A DNA stretch of 64,000 nt from Granulicella sibirica (GTDB lineage Bacteria > Acidobacteriota > Terriglobia > Terriglobales > Acidobacteriaceae), in contig NZ_RDSM01000004.1 of NCBI RefSeq assembly GCF_004115155.1, positions 216,091 to 280,090 of the forward strand, in the 5' to 3' direction. The position numbers and the translations under genes are program-made. Of the stretch, positions 17,260 through 26,573 are shown piece by piece. Within the stretch, counting starts at the first letter, position 1, and every line of letters starts with the position of its first letter. The notes under the pieces were generated by a model. It saw only the letters and a program-made list of their open reading frames with translations. It was not told where the DNA came from and ran no database searches.

Positions 17260-18389
17260 AGACTTCAGTCACGATTATTGGAGCGGGGCTTGGCGGGCTG
17301 ATGCTTGCGCGCGTCCTGCATGTTCACGGTATTCCGGCAACAGTGTACGAAGCGGACGCTTCGGCGAATGCCCGCGCGCAGGGTGGGATGCTCGACATCC
17401 ACGAGAACAACGGGCAGGTGGCGTTGAAGGCGGCTGGGTTCTACGAAGAGTTTCTTGCGATCATTCATCCGGGTGGGCAGGCAACGCGGGTTCTCGATCA
17501 GGACGGCAGGGTCCTGCTGGATGAACCGGATGACGGCACGGGTGGACGGCCTGAAGTGCCGCGAGGGGAGCTTCGGCGGATTCTGCTGGAGTCACTTCCA
17601 GACGATGCGGTTCGGTGGGGACATAAGCTTACGGAGGTGTCTCCGCTTGGAAGCGGACGGCATTTGTTGACCTTTGCTGATGGGTCCACGGTTACGACAG
17701 ATCTGCTGGTGGGGGCGGACGGCGCGTGGTCGAAGGTTCGTCCGCTTCTTACGGAGGCGAAGCCGGCGTATGTGGGCACGTGCTTCATCGAGACGAACCT
17801 GTATGACAGCGACAGGCGTCATGGGGCGAGCGTGGAGGCGGTCGGTGCTGGGGCGATGTTCGCGGTGATGCCGGGGAAAGGTATTCTGGCGCACCGTGAG
17901 CCCGACGGCGTCCTGCACACGTACGTGGAGTTGACCAAGCCGAAGGAGTGGGTGGATGGCATCGACTTTTCTGACGCGGCGGATGCACTGGCTCGTGTTG
18001 CCGGGGAGTTCGAGGGATGGGCTCCGGCGCTGACGGCGCTGATTACAGACGGTGAGACGGACCCGGTGGCTCGGCCGATCTATGCGCTGCCGGTCGAGCA
18101 TCGATGGGAGCGGGTAGCGGGGGTGACGCTGCTTGGGGATGCGGCGCACCTGATGATTCCTTCGGGCGAAGGGGCCAATCTGGCGATGTTCGATGGGGCG
18201 GAGCTTGCGCGGGCTCTTGCGGCGAATCCGGGAGATGTTGAGGGTGCGCTGCTCGAGTACGAGAGAGAGATGTTTCCGCGGAGCGCTGCCGAGGCTCTGG
18301 CGGCGGAGGGGATTCTTCGGGTGTGTCTTGGGGCGGATGCGCCGCAGAGTCTGCTGGATTTCTTTGGCGGCCACGGGCCGGTTGCGTGA
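17256..18389 (+). CDS. TetX-like FAD-dependent monooxygenase
   Basis: A 377-residue flavoprotein whose motifs follow tetracycline-inactivating TetX closely: GAGLGGLMLARVL at the N-terminus, an AQGGMLDIHENNGQ stretch aligned with the TetX QGGTLDLH region, then a PRGELRRILLESL segment, GADGAWSKVR (DG motif) and TLLGDAAHLMIPSGEGANLA (GD motif). Known TetX enzymes hydroxylate tetracyclines at C11a. The start ATG overlaps the preceding stop, and the pair is under an adjacent TetR-class repressor. Resistance to or catabolism of a tetracycline-like or other aromatic compound is a reasonable inference; the substrate is not shown. Confidence 0.85.
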   Translation: MKTSVTIIGAGLGGLMLARVLHVHGIPATVYEADASANARAQGGMLDIHENNGQVALKAAGFYEEFLAIIHPGGQATRVLDQDGRVLLDEPDDGTGGRPEVPRGELRRILLESLPDDAVRWGHKLTEVSPLGSGRHLLTFADGSTVTTDLLVGADGAWSKVRPLLTEAKPAYVGTCFIETNLYDSDRRHGASVEAVGAGAMFAVMPGKGILAHREPDGVLHTYVELTKPKEWVDGIDFSDAADALARVAGEFEGWAPALTALITDGETDPVARPIYALPVEHRWERVAGVTLLGDAAHLMIPSGEGANLAMFDGAELARALAANPGDVEGALLEYEREMFPRSAAEALAAEGILRVCLGADAPQSLLDFFGGHGPVA

Positions 18390-18468
18390 TTGCCAGGTGC
18401 GTAGGAAAGTCAGCCCTCCGTTGAGTTGAAGGGCCGTGGATATGGGGATCCTGATCGCCGGTGAAACG

Positions 18469-20907
18469 CTACTCTTCGCGGAGGAGGTTTGCGGGGTCGG
18501 CGTGCAGGGCGCGGCGAACGGGGGCGATGATGGAGATGATGCCGGTGAGCAGGAGCGTCAGCGCGACAGCGGTGAGGACGAGGGGATCCTGCGCGGAGGC
18601 CTGGTAGACGATGTGGGAGAGGAGACCGCTGCCGGCGAGGCCGAGGGCCAAGCCGAGGGCTGATCCGGCACCGATGAGGAGGAGCATGCGGCCGAGGGCA
18701 GCGGAGACGATCTGTTTTGCCTGGGCTCCGAGGGCTCGGCGGATGCTGAGTTCGCGCATGCGCTTACTGACGCTGTAGGAGGCGAGGCCGAAGGTGCCGG
18801 CGATCGAGAGCAGGAGACCGAAGGCTCCGAAGAGGCTGAGGGCAACGGTAGCGACCTGAGCGGGAAAGAAGCTGAAGGCCAGCTGCGAGGTCCAGGCGCC
18901 GGAAGAGCGGATGGCGATGCCTGGGTCAAGATTGTGGACGATCTTGCGGACGGTTGCAGCCATGTCGGCCGCGGCTGCTCCGGTTGCGTCAGGGTGTGTG
19001 CGGACGACGACCGAGGTGTTGAAGCCGGGCTGCTGGCGGATGGGGAGGTACATGGCTTCCTGCGGGTCTTCGCTGGTGAGGAAGTACTTTCCGTCGGCGA
19101 CCATGCCAACGATCTGGATGGAGACGCCGGCGTGGTTCTTGAAGGAGCGGCCGATGGCGTTGTCTGTGTGGAAGAGGCTGCGGGCGAACTGGCGGTTGAC
19201 GATGGCGACGGGAGGGGTCTTTTCGGTGTCGGTGGGGAGGACGTCGCGGCCGGCGAGCAGGGTAGTTCCGGCGGAGGCGAGGTAGCCGGGGGAGATGTTG
19301 TAGGAGAAGGGCTCGAAGGCTTCGTTCGAGGTGCGGAAGTCGGTGGTCTCTTCCTTGTAGACGGCGATCGATGTCGTATCTGCGAGGGGGGTGCCGCTAG
19401 CGTACCCGACGGCTTCGACGCCGGGCAGATGCTGGAGCTTTTCCTGGAGCTGCTGCTGGAAGTGAGCGGCGGACTCGCTGGTGTAGGCGGCCTGGCTTAG
19501 ATCGAACTTGGTGAGCGAGGCGTTCTTTGGCTGAAAGCCCATCTCAGTGGTGAGGGTCCGGCTGAGGCCGCGCAGGGAGACGAACGCGGCGGTGACGGTG
19601 ACGCAGCAGAGCGCGATCTGTCCGGCGAGGAGGACGTCGCGGAGAGCCCACTTGCGTCCGGAGCCCTGGCTGCCGCCGCTCTTGATCGCTTCGCTGGGAT
19701 CGGTCTTGATGATCTGACGGAGAGGCATCAAGCCGAAGAGAACGCTTGCGGCGACGGAGATGAGGAAGGCCACGAGGATCAAGGATGGGTGTGGCTTTAC
19801 CTGAAAGTGGACGGGATAGTCGGTGGGCGGGACCCAGCGGGCGAGGCCGTTGAGGGCGGACCAGGACAGCACGCAGGCAGCCGCTCCGCCGAGGATGGAC
19901 GTCAGGAAAGCTTCGATCAGCATCTGCCGGACGATGCGCCAGCGGGTGGAACCGATGGCGACGCGGATGGCGAGTTCGCGGGCGCGGTCGGCGGTGCGGG
20001 CGGCGAACAATCCGCCAAGGTTGGCGCAGGCGGCGAGGAGCACGATGCCGGCGAGACCCATGATGCCGGAGAGGAAACGGCTGGCGGCACCACGGACGAA
20101 GTCGCCGATGAGGCCGGGGGGCGCGAGCTTGTACTGGAGGCCGTCTTCCTCCTTGGGGTTCTGTCTGGCGATGCGGGCGGCGAGGGTGTCGAGGGCGCTT
20201 TGGGCCTGTTCGCGGGTGATGCCGTCCTTGATGCGCGCGATGGGGAAGACCATCTTGTTGGTGCGATCCTCGAGCCAGCTCACGCCTTCAAAGGAGGCCT
20301 GGTTGGCCATGGGGACGAAGAGATCGGTCTGAAGGAACTTCTGGGTTCCGCGGAAGCTTTCGGGCACGACGCCGACGATGGTGTAGGGATGCTTGTCGAT
20401 GCGGACGACCTTGCCGATGACCTTTGGATTCGCGTTGAAACGGGTCTTCCAGGCGTTCCAGGAGATGACGAGGGCCTCCGAGGCTCCGGGATGGTCGTCA
20501 TCGGAGGGCGTGATGAAACGCCCGAGGAACGGCTGGATGCCAAGGGCCTCGAAGTATTGACCGCTTACTTCCGAACCCCACACGGGTTCGGTTGAGCCAT
20601 CGAATTCGAGGCCGAAGACCTGCATGGCCTCGGCGGCGACGGCGGAGAAGACGGTGCTGCCCTCGCGCACGTCGCGTACCTCGGGGTAGGAGAACACGGG
20701 ATAGCCGGAGACGTGTGGGGCGAAGGTGAAGACGCGATCCGCCCGTGGGAGGTCGAGAGGCTCGAGGATCATGGCCTGCAGGACAGCGAAGACGACCACG
20801 TTGGCGGTAATTCCGAGCGCCAGGATGAGGACAGCGGTTGCCGCGAAGCCAGGGGAACGGCGCATCTGGCGAAGTGCGAAGCGAACATCTTGAAAGAGGG
20901 TGTTCAT
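18469..20907 (-). CDS. Acidobacterial duplicated orphan permease (ADOP; MacB/FtsX-like)
   Basis: An 812-residue ABC-transporter permease without an ATPase neighbour. The architecture is an N-terminal transmembrane helix (about 20-45), a MacB-like periplasmic domain, an FtsX transmembrane block (about 280-400), a second periplasmic domain and a second FtsX block at the C-terminus, i.e. two fused permease halves. This is the arrangement of the ADOP family expanded in Acidobacteria. GGAGG precedes the start. Transport or mechanotransmission of lipids, peptides or signals is possible; the partner ATPase is unknown. Confidence 0.9.
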   Translation of the reverse strand: MNTLFQDVRFALRQMRRSPGFAATAVLILALGITANVVVFAVLQAMILEPLDLPRADRVFTFAPHVSGYPVFSYPEVRDVREGSTVFSAVAAEAMQVFGLEFDGSTEPVWGSEVSGQYFEALGIQPFLGRFITPSDDDHPGASEALVISWNAWKTRFNANPKVIGKVVRIDKHPYTIVGVVPESFRGTQKFLQTDLFVPMANQASFEGVSWLEDRTNKMVFPIARIKDGITREQAQSALDTLAARIARQNPKEEDGLQYKLAPPGLIGDFVRGAASRFLSGIMGLAGIVLLAACANLGGLFAARTADRARELAIRVAIGSTRWRIVRQMLIEAFLTSILGGAAACVLSWSALNGLARWVPPTDYPVHFQVKPHPSLILVAFLISVAASVLFGLMPLRQIIKTDPSEAIKSGGSQGSGRKWALRDVLLAGQIALCCVTVTAAFVSLRGLSRTLTTEMGFQPKNASLTKFDLSQAAYTSESAAHFQQQLQEKLQHLPGVEAVGYASGTPLADTTSIAVYKEETTDFRTSNEAFEPFSYNISPGYLASAGTTLLAGRDVLPTDTEKTPPVAIVNRQFARSLFHTDNAIGRSFKNHAGVSIQIVGMVADGKYFLTSEDPQEAMYLPIRQQPGFNTSVVVRTHPDATGAAAADMAATVRKIVHNLDPGIAIRSSGAWTSQLAFSFFPAQVATVALSLFGAFGLLLSIAGTFGLASYSVSKRMRELSIRRALGAQAKQIVSAALGRMLLLIGAGSALGLALGLAGSGLLSHIVYQASAQDPLVLTAVALTLLLTGIISIIAPVRRALHADPANLLREE

Positions 20908-21112
20908 GACCGGCCTCCGGGGGGCTTGCGCGATTTCTCGGTTGCAAACGTCTAGCAGAGTGATGATCTGACAAGAAGCAGCTTCGGGGCCGAATGCCGA
21001 GGGAGGCTAAGTTCCTGTAAACGCTCGTTGCCAGCCCGGCTAAGAGCGGACCACGGGTCGGCGGGCGTCCGCTTTCATGGGGCTTAGTCCAGTTTCGGAC
21101 ACCATGTGCCGT

Positions 21113-21907
21113 CTAGCGGATGACGGTGAGGGTGCGGTCCCAGCGGGCGAAATCGGCCAGGGAGCGGGTTTCGGAGACGGCGGCGGTGGGTGGGTTGTAG
21201 CTTGGGCCGGACTCGCTCTCGGGGTCATTGTCGCGCATGCGAAGGGACAGGTAGATGAGGAAGGGTTTGCCGACGATGGCGGCGCGGGGGACAAGGCCCC
21301 AGTAGCGGCTGTCGACGCTGTCGTTGCGGTTGTCGCCGAGGACGAAGTAACTGTTGGGGGGGATGACGACGTCGCCGTGGTCGACGAGGGAGCGGAGACG
21401 GATCCACCAGCGGGCGTCGACGTCGGAGTCGGGGGAGGGGACATTGGGGAAGTTGTCGCGGTAGAGGTTGGGCGGGCTGGAGCGGTAGACGGCGTAGGGC
21501 TCGGCGATGGTGTGGCCGTTGAGCAGGACGTGTCCGGCGCGGAGGCGGATGCGGTCGCCGGGGAGGGCGATGATGCGCTTGACGAGGTGGAGGGTGGGGT
21601 CGACGGGGTCGTGAAAGACGATGACATCGCCGCGATGGAGGGTGGCGGGAGGTAGGAGGTTCGACTGGCTGGAGGCGGTGACCTGCTTATCGACGAGGAG
21701 GAAATCGCCCACGAGGAGGGTGGGTTCCATGGAGGCCGACGGGATGCGGAAGGGCTGGAAGGTGAAGGTGATGAAGAAGAGGGCGACCGTCGTGAGGACG
21801 AGCATGGACTGGATCGCGGGCAGGAGATGGGCGTGAGCTGCGGAGGCGTGGGGCGCGGGGCGCGGCTTGGTGAGGGGAAGAGTGAGGGTGCGGGGGGGCT
21901 CGCTCAT
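21113..21907 (-). CDS. lepB: Signal peptidase I (second copy)
   Basis: A 264-residue paralogue of the 13783-14628 gene. One transmembrane helix (about 33-51), catalytic Ser59 in PSASM, Lys110 in VKRIIALPGDRI, and LGDNRNDSVDSRYWGLV near the C-terminus. Its start overlaps the rnc stop (ATGA), giving an rnc-lepB unit, the reverse of the lepB-rnc order common in Proteobacteria. Both paralogues keep all catalytic residues, so they may divide substrates or conditions between them. Confidence 0.92.
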   Translation of the reverse strand: MSEPPRTLTLPLTKPRPAPHASAAHAHLLPAIQSMLVLTTVALFFITFTFQPFRIPSASMEPTLLVGDFLLVDKQVTASSQSNLLPPATLHRGDVIVFHDPVDPTLHLVKRIIALPGDRIRLRAGHVLLNGHTIAEPYAVYRSSPPNLYRDNFPNVPSPDSDVDARWWIRLRSLVDHGDVVIPPNSYFVLGDNRNDSVDSRYWGLVPRAAIVGKPFLIYLSLRMRDNDPESESGPSYNPPTAAVSETRSLADFARWDRTLTVIR

Positions 21908-22710
21908 GGCCGGGCCGCCTCTTTCGCCAGATGGGCGAGGTGGGCGAGGGCTTGTTGGGCGGCGGCTTGCTGGGCTTGCTTTTTTGTTGGGCCTTCGGCT
22001 TCGGCGAGGGCGATGGTGTGGTCCGCGTTGTCGGGGAGTGGGGCGGGGACGCGGACTTCAATGCGGAAGCGCCTCTGGTGGTCTGGGCCGGTCTGGGCGG
22101 TGAGGACGTATTTGGGCTGGCCCTGGCCGGTGGCTTGCAGGTGTTCCTGTAATGCGGATTTGTGGTCGCCCACGGCTCCGCTGAAGGTGCTTTCGGGGTC
22201 CAGCGCGGCTTTCAGGGACGGGAGCGATGGCTGAATGATGTGGCGATCGATGAAGTTGCGGGCGGCTTCGATGCCTCCGTCGAGGTAGAGGGCGGCGATG
22301 ACGGCTTCGATGGCGTTGGCGAGGATGGCGGGCTTGGCGCGGCCTCCGGATTGCTCTTCTCCACGGCCCAGGAGGAGGTGCGGGCCGAGGTTGATCCGGG
22401 CGGCGACTTCTCCCAGGTGCTTGCGGCTGACGATCGAGGCTCGGAGACGGGTGAGTTCGCCCTCGCGGGAGGCGGGGAAGAGTTTGTAGAGGGCTTCGGC
22501 AACGACCATGCCGAGGACGGCGTCGCCGAGGAACTCGAGCTGCTCGTTGTCGGCGGTGGGGTCAGTGAGGGCCGCAGGGGAGGTTTCGGAGGAGAGGGAG
22601 CGGTGGGTGAGAGCCCGGGTGAGGAGGAATGGGTTGGTGAAGCTGTGGCCGTAGAGGTCCGAGGGTTGCTCTGGGGTGGGTTTTCCTCGGGTTGCGCGAC
22701 GGGTGGTCAT
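21904..22710 (-). CDS. rnc: Ribonuclease III
   Basis: Double-strand-specific endoribonuclease processing rRNA precursors and structured mRNAs. The 268-residue protein has the signature NEQLEFLGDAVL (residues 55-66), the second catalytic cluster around NAIEAVIAALYLDGG, and a C-terminal double-stranded-RNA-binding domain (about 175-265) ending in the AEGPTKKQAQQAAAQQAL helix. The acidic catalytic residues are present. It is cotranscribed with the second signal peptidase I. Confidence 0.95.
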   Translation of the reverse strand: MTTRRATRGKPTPEQPSDLYGHSFTNPFLLTRALTHRSLSSETSPAALTDPTADNEQLEFLGDAVLGMVVAEALYKLFPASREGELTRLRASIVSRKHLGEVAARINLGPHLLLGRGEEQSGGRAKPAILANAIEAVIAALYLDGGIEAARNFIDRHIIQPSLPSLKAALDPESTFSGAVGDHKSALQEHLQATGQGQPKYVLTAQTGPDHQRRFRIEVRVPAPLPDNADHTIALAEAEGPTKKQAQQAAAQQALAHLAHLAKEAARP

Positions 22711-22901
22711 CTCTGTGTTTGATGGTAGGGCAAAGGCGGGAGGGAATACAGGGGCCTTCGCGAGGATCAGATCACGACGGAGAACAGGCAGAAGCGTCCG
22801 GCGGGCTTCTTACGTTCCCACCTTAGCCGACGGTGAGGCTGTCGGCGAAGATGGGGCACCCCTTTTCGTGGCTGCGTAGGGGAAGGCAAAGACAAACGCA
22901 G

Positions 22902-22916
22902 ATTCCCTTCGGGAAT
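22902..22916. repeat. Intergenic palindromic hairpin (REP-like)
   Basis: ATTCCCTTCGGGAAT, a 6-bp stem with a 3-base loop, lies in the 260-base gap between rnc and the TPR gene, beside CAACGG tandem units at about 22937-22952. Short hairpins in this kind of sequence context look like dispersed intergenic repeats; only one copy is seen in the window. Confidence 0.35.
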
Positions 22917-22970
22917 GACAACCAGAGGGTAACGACGAGTGCAACGGCAACGGCAAAGCGCCGGCGGACG

Positions 22971-24740
22971 CTACTTAGGGTCGGGGCGGTAGGCTTCTTT
23001 TTCGGCTTTGCCGGATGGGTCGAGGGGAGTGTTGTCGTCGTCGGCTGGTTGCTGGGCGCGGCGGGGGGTGGCGAAGGGGGCCTTGATCCCTTTTTCGGCG
23101 GCAGCCTTGGTGTCGGGGGCGCTGTCGCGGACGGTCAGGGCGGCTTTGTACTCTTCGATGGCCTTGGGGCGGTCGGGCTGGGTGTCGTAGAGGCGGCCCA
23201 AGTAGATGTGGGACCATGCCAGCGTGCGCGGGTTCTTCGAGGTCTTGATGGCCTCGGTGAAGTGCTCCATCGCGTCCTCGGGGGATTTTTGCATGAGTTC
23301 TACCTGGGCGAGGACGTAGTGGGCTTCGGGGTGATCGCCCTTGGGGTCGGCGAGGATTTTCTGAGCGATGTCTTCGGCGGTGACGAGGTCGCCCTTCATG
23401 AGGTCCATCTCGGCGAGGCGGATGCCGGTGATGGGGGGCGGGGTGCGGCGGATGGTGCCGTTGGTGCCCTCGGGGTAGAAGGCGATCTGGCTCTCGTGCT
23501 TGCGTTCGCGGTCGACGTCCATGCCGTAGACCATCTGACCGATGTCCTCCTTGAGGCTGGTGGAGTCACGCTCGGTGAGGAGGAGCTGGTTGTAGAAGTA
23601 CTCGGTGAGGGCCCAGCCCTGGCGCATGTCGCGTTCGACGAGCTCGCGGCGGAGGGCCTCGGTCTTCTTCTCGTAGGCGGCTACGTCGGCGTCGTAGTGG
23701 ATCATGTCGGTGCGCTGGGTGACGGCGTTTGGCTTGGCGGGGCGGGGGAAGTCGAACTCGAGAAGGCGGGCCTCGATGGCGCGGATGAGGCACTCGGTGA
23801 TGTAGGCGCTGATATCGGAGCGGTAGATGAAGTCGATGGGGGCTTCGTGGATGGGCTTGAGGAGCGGCAGGAGGCGATCCATGGCGGCGGCGCGGGCGTA
23901 GATGAGCGGCTCGACGACGTACTGGAGATAAATGTGGCGGACCTGGTCCATGTGGATGGTCCTGGTCGCACCGTTGGGGCTGGCTACGGCGATGTAGTCG
24001 GTGGCGTAGATGCGGGCGTTCGTCGTCGACGGGGCGAGCATGGGCTCGAGGAGGACGAGGAAACGGCGGCCATCGTAGCCGGAGGTCGGCATGCGGACGG
24101 CGATGTTGGAGGACAGGACCATCTTTGTGAGCGGGCCGTGGACGGCGTCGTTGAGGGCCTGGTAGTCGGGGAGGTGCTCGACGTAGAGTGCGTGGAGGTG
24201 AAGCTGCTCGTTGAAGGCGCGGAGGAGCGGGAGGATGTTGACGACCTGCGTGGAGTCCGGGGGGAGCTCGGTCTCGCCGACGGAGGGGGCGAGGGCTGGC
24301 GGAGGCGTGGTGTAGAGGGCGAGGGAGACGTACTGGGCGATGTCCTGGGCCTTGTCGGCGAGGGTGTGGTCGCGGATGTAGAGGCAGATGGCGTCGCGGG
24401 AGTCGCGGGCGGGGGCGGAGTTGCGGAGCTCCTCGTTGACCTCTTCGCGGATGGCGAGGCGGACGGGGCTGGAGGCGGCGAGATCGGCGTCGTAGCCGCA
24501 GGCGTTGAGAGCGACGGCGATGTCGAAGAGGGGCTCGCTGTTTTCGAGGGTGATGGCGGAGCCGCCGGCCTCGGTTTTGTGCGCGATGCGGGCCTGGGAG
24601 GTGCTCTCCTGGATCTGCTGGCTGGGGATGGCGCTGGAGCTTGAGGAGCCAGTCTGGGGTGGATCCTGCTGAGCCGCCAGGGGCAGGGTGAGGAGGAGGG
24701 TGGCGAGGCAGAAGAGGGCGGGGTGGGTGGCTCGGATCAT
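22971..24740 (-). CDS. Secreted TPR-repeat protein
   Basis: About 589 residues from ATG 24740. A signal peptide (hydrophobic core to about residue 23, LPLAAQQ cleavage region) is followed by a long helical domain, a middle region without recognised motif, and TPR-like repeats between about residues 430 and 560 (for example DPKGDHPEAHYVLAQVELM and WSHIYLGRLYDTQPDRPKAI). Probably periplasmic or lipoprotein-like scaffold. It stands alone on the minus strand downstream of nothing obviously related; function unknown. Confidence 0.7.
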   Translation of the reverse strand: MIRATHPALFCLATLLLTLPLAAQQDPPQTGSSSSSAIPSQQIQESTSQARIAHKTEAGGSAITLENSEPLFDIAVALNACGYDADLAASSPVRLAIREEVNEELRNSAPARDSRDAICLYIRDHTLADKAQDIAQYVSLALYTTPPPALAPSVGETELPPDSTQVVNILPLLRAFNEQLHLHALYVEHLPDYQALNDAVHGPLTKMVLSSNIAVRMPTSGYDGRRFLVLLEPMLAPSTTNARIYATDYIAVASPNGATRTIHMDQVRHIYLQYVVEPLIYARAAAMDRLLPLLKPIHEAPIDFIYRSDISAYITECLIRAIEARLLEFDFPRPAKPNAVTQRTDMIHYDADVAAYEKKTEALRRELVERDMRQGWALTEYFYNQLLLTERDSTSLKEDIGQMVYGMDVDRERKHESQIAFYPEGTNGTIRRTPPPITGIRLAEMDLMKGDLVTAEDIAQKILADPKGDHPEAHYVLAQVELMQKSPEDAMEHFTEAIKTSKNPRTLAWSHIYLGRLYDTQPDRPKAIEEYKAALTVRDSAPDTKAAAEKGIKAPFATPRRAQQPADDDNTPLDPSGKAEKEAYRPDPK

Positions 24741-24931
24741 GTTGAACACGCTTTGGTTTCGACGTTCCCGGTTATTTTACGGGAGCGAGGGATTGGGCGG
24801 TGGGTAAGCGCGGCAGATTCGGTTTTATGCAGTAGCCGGGAGGATGCTGGCCTCTGAAGTCTCCAGCGTTCAGCAGACTTGTTGGACCTATCAGCTGCCC
24901 CGTCTGCCATACCATAACCCCGACGGCACGC

Positions 24932-26467
24932 TCAGCGTGTCGCCATCTCCGTTGCGATCGGGGCGTGGTCGGATAAGTCTTCCGGCAAGGCCCCGTTCAG
25001 CTTCGTCAGCGTCACCGGTGTCTCCGGACGCATTGCCGCGTTGGCGGTTGCTCCGGGCTTCACCACGATCCAATCGAGGCGATAGCGGATCACCCCGCCA
25101 AAGGTCCTCTTCATGCCGAACGTTGGGACAAATCCCTTGCCCGCGCGCTCGTTGCTGTCTGACAGTGTCTTCTTGCTCTTCTGCAGGTTGCGGGCTGCAT
25201 CTCCGCTGAAGTCGAAGCTGCCTCCATCCTGGAAGCGATACTTTCGCAGATTTCCGAACATCGCCGCCTCCGGATTCCTGCCAAGTACCGGGATGTGCAT
25301 CGCGGTTGGGTCGCGGTAGTTCTTCCAGAACTTGAACGGTGCCGTTGCGTAGAAGGGCAGGCTTACGGGCGTAAATTGCATCAGCGTGCCAAGCCAGAAC
25401 TGGTAGTCCTTCACGCGCGATACGATCTCGTACCGTACTGACGTGGGGGTGCCGTCGGTCCCGGTTGTGTTCCAGTCTCCGGCGAGCACCAGGGCTCCGG
25501 GTGTGTCGCTTACGTTCTCGAGGACTGCGCGCATCTGCTTCGCGCGGCAATCGGCCTTGCACTTGTTCTCGAGATGCGCATTGACCAGGCGGACTGTTGT
25601 CTTCGCCGCGTCCGGAAGCTCGATATCGGCGACGAGTGCGTTTCGATTCCCTCTGCGTACCTCGCGGCCGATTCTCTCCAGAAAGACCACATCGGCGGTC
25701 TTTCGTTTCGCCTTCTCGAGCTTCGAGATTTCTTCCTGCTCCGCGGCAAACCAGTCGTGACACACGGGCAGGCTGATGACACGCACATTCCTTAGCGGAT
25801 AGCGACTCAGAATCGCGTTGACGTGCAGGCCCTGGTATTTGGAGCGATCGGGCTTCAGATCGTCCGTCATGCGGGCGGAAAGCTCCGGTGTATCGAGCAC
25901 CGCCTTCTCCGTGCCCAGGCTTACCAGGCTGTCCACCTCGAGGAACTCCACCCCGTAGACCGAGCTCATTCCCAGCGCATCCGACAGCTCTTTCACGACG
26001 TTGCGGTAGTCCGTGCGCTTCACCCCGATGTCTACCTCGTTTAGGATGAGCACATCACTTTCCCGAAGTGTCCTGATCTCGCTCCGCAGCCGCTCCAGCT
26101 CGTTTGCCGATACCTTCTTCCTTGCGGCCTGCGCCTCCTTAAGGAATCCGTCTGGAGAGCTGAGCATCCGCTCGATCTCATCGAGGTTCTGGCCGCGCTC
26201 GATATTCCACTCGGTCACGCGGAGCTTCGCCGGTGCCGCGGTCGCGCCCGTGCGGTTATCCACTACCGGTGTCGTCAACACCACCTTCAATTTGGCAGCG
26301 AGCGCGGGGTCGAGATCCTGCTTGTTCGACAGCGTGACGAGCTCATCGAAGCTGAGCCGTGGAACGGAGGCGTCTTCGGCCTGGAGACCTCTGGCAGAGG
26401 CGGCGAGCAAGAGCAAGGCTACGAAACCCGCATGGAGCTTCGATGCCCCGGATCCGCAGACAGACAT
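24932..26467 (-). CDS. Exported endonuclease/exonuclease/phosphatase (EEP) family protein
   Basis: A 511-residue protein from ATG 26467, preceded by AGGTGA. The N-terminus is signal-like (hydrophobic run near residues 10-27, ending RGLQAED). EEP motifs are visible: TEWNIERG, ILNEVD, NAHLENK, LAGDWNTTG and the C-terminal LSDHAPIA with its catalytic Asp-His pair. EEP enzymes cut phosphodiesters in nucleic acids, phosphoinositides or sphingolipids; export suggests a scavenging nuclease or phospholipase-type role. Substrate cannot be assigned. Confidence 0.8.
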   Translation of the reverse strand: MSVCGSGASKLHAGFVALLLLAASARGLQAEDASVPRLSFDELVTLSNKQDLDPALAAKLKVVLTTPVVDNRTGATAAPAKLRVTEWNIERGQNLDEIERMLSSPDGFLKEAQAARKKVSANELERLRSEIRTLRESDVLILNEVDIGVKRTDYRNVVKELSDALGMSSVYGVEFLEVDSLVSLGTEKAVLDTPELSARMTDDLKPDRSKYQGLHVNAILSRYPLRNVRVISLPVCHDWFAAEQEEISKLEKAKRKTADVVFLERIGREVRRGNRNALVADIELPDAAKTTVRLVNAHLENKCKADCRAKQMRAVLENVSDTPGALVLAGDWNTTGTDGTPTSVRYEIVSRVKDYQFWLGTLMQFTPVSLPFYATAPFKFWKNYRDPTAMHIPVLGRNPEAAMFGNLRKYRFQDGGSFDFSGDAARNLQKSKKTLSDSNERAGKGFVPTFGMKRTFGGVIRYRLDWIVVKPGATANAAMRPETPVTLTKLNGALPEDLSDHAPIATEMATR

Positions 26468-26573
26468 GTTGGACTCACCTGAAGTTGGGTTTACTGGCAA
26501 CACCGCGCACACAGGATAGCGCGAGCGATCGTACAACGATCGCGAGGGGAATCGGTCAGACGGGAACGGGGAT

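Noticed and set aside
22833..24644. Long plus-strand open frame (about 600 codons) opposite the TPR gene
   Set aside because: Its composition is Gly/Val/Glu-rich with no domain; it is the antisense image of a GC-rich gene with a signal peptide and TPR repeats on the other strand.
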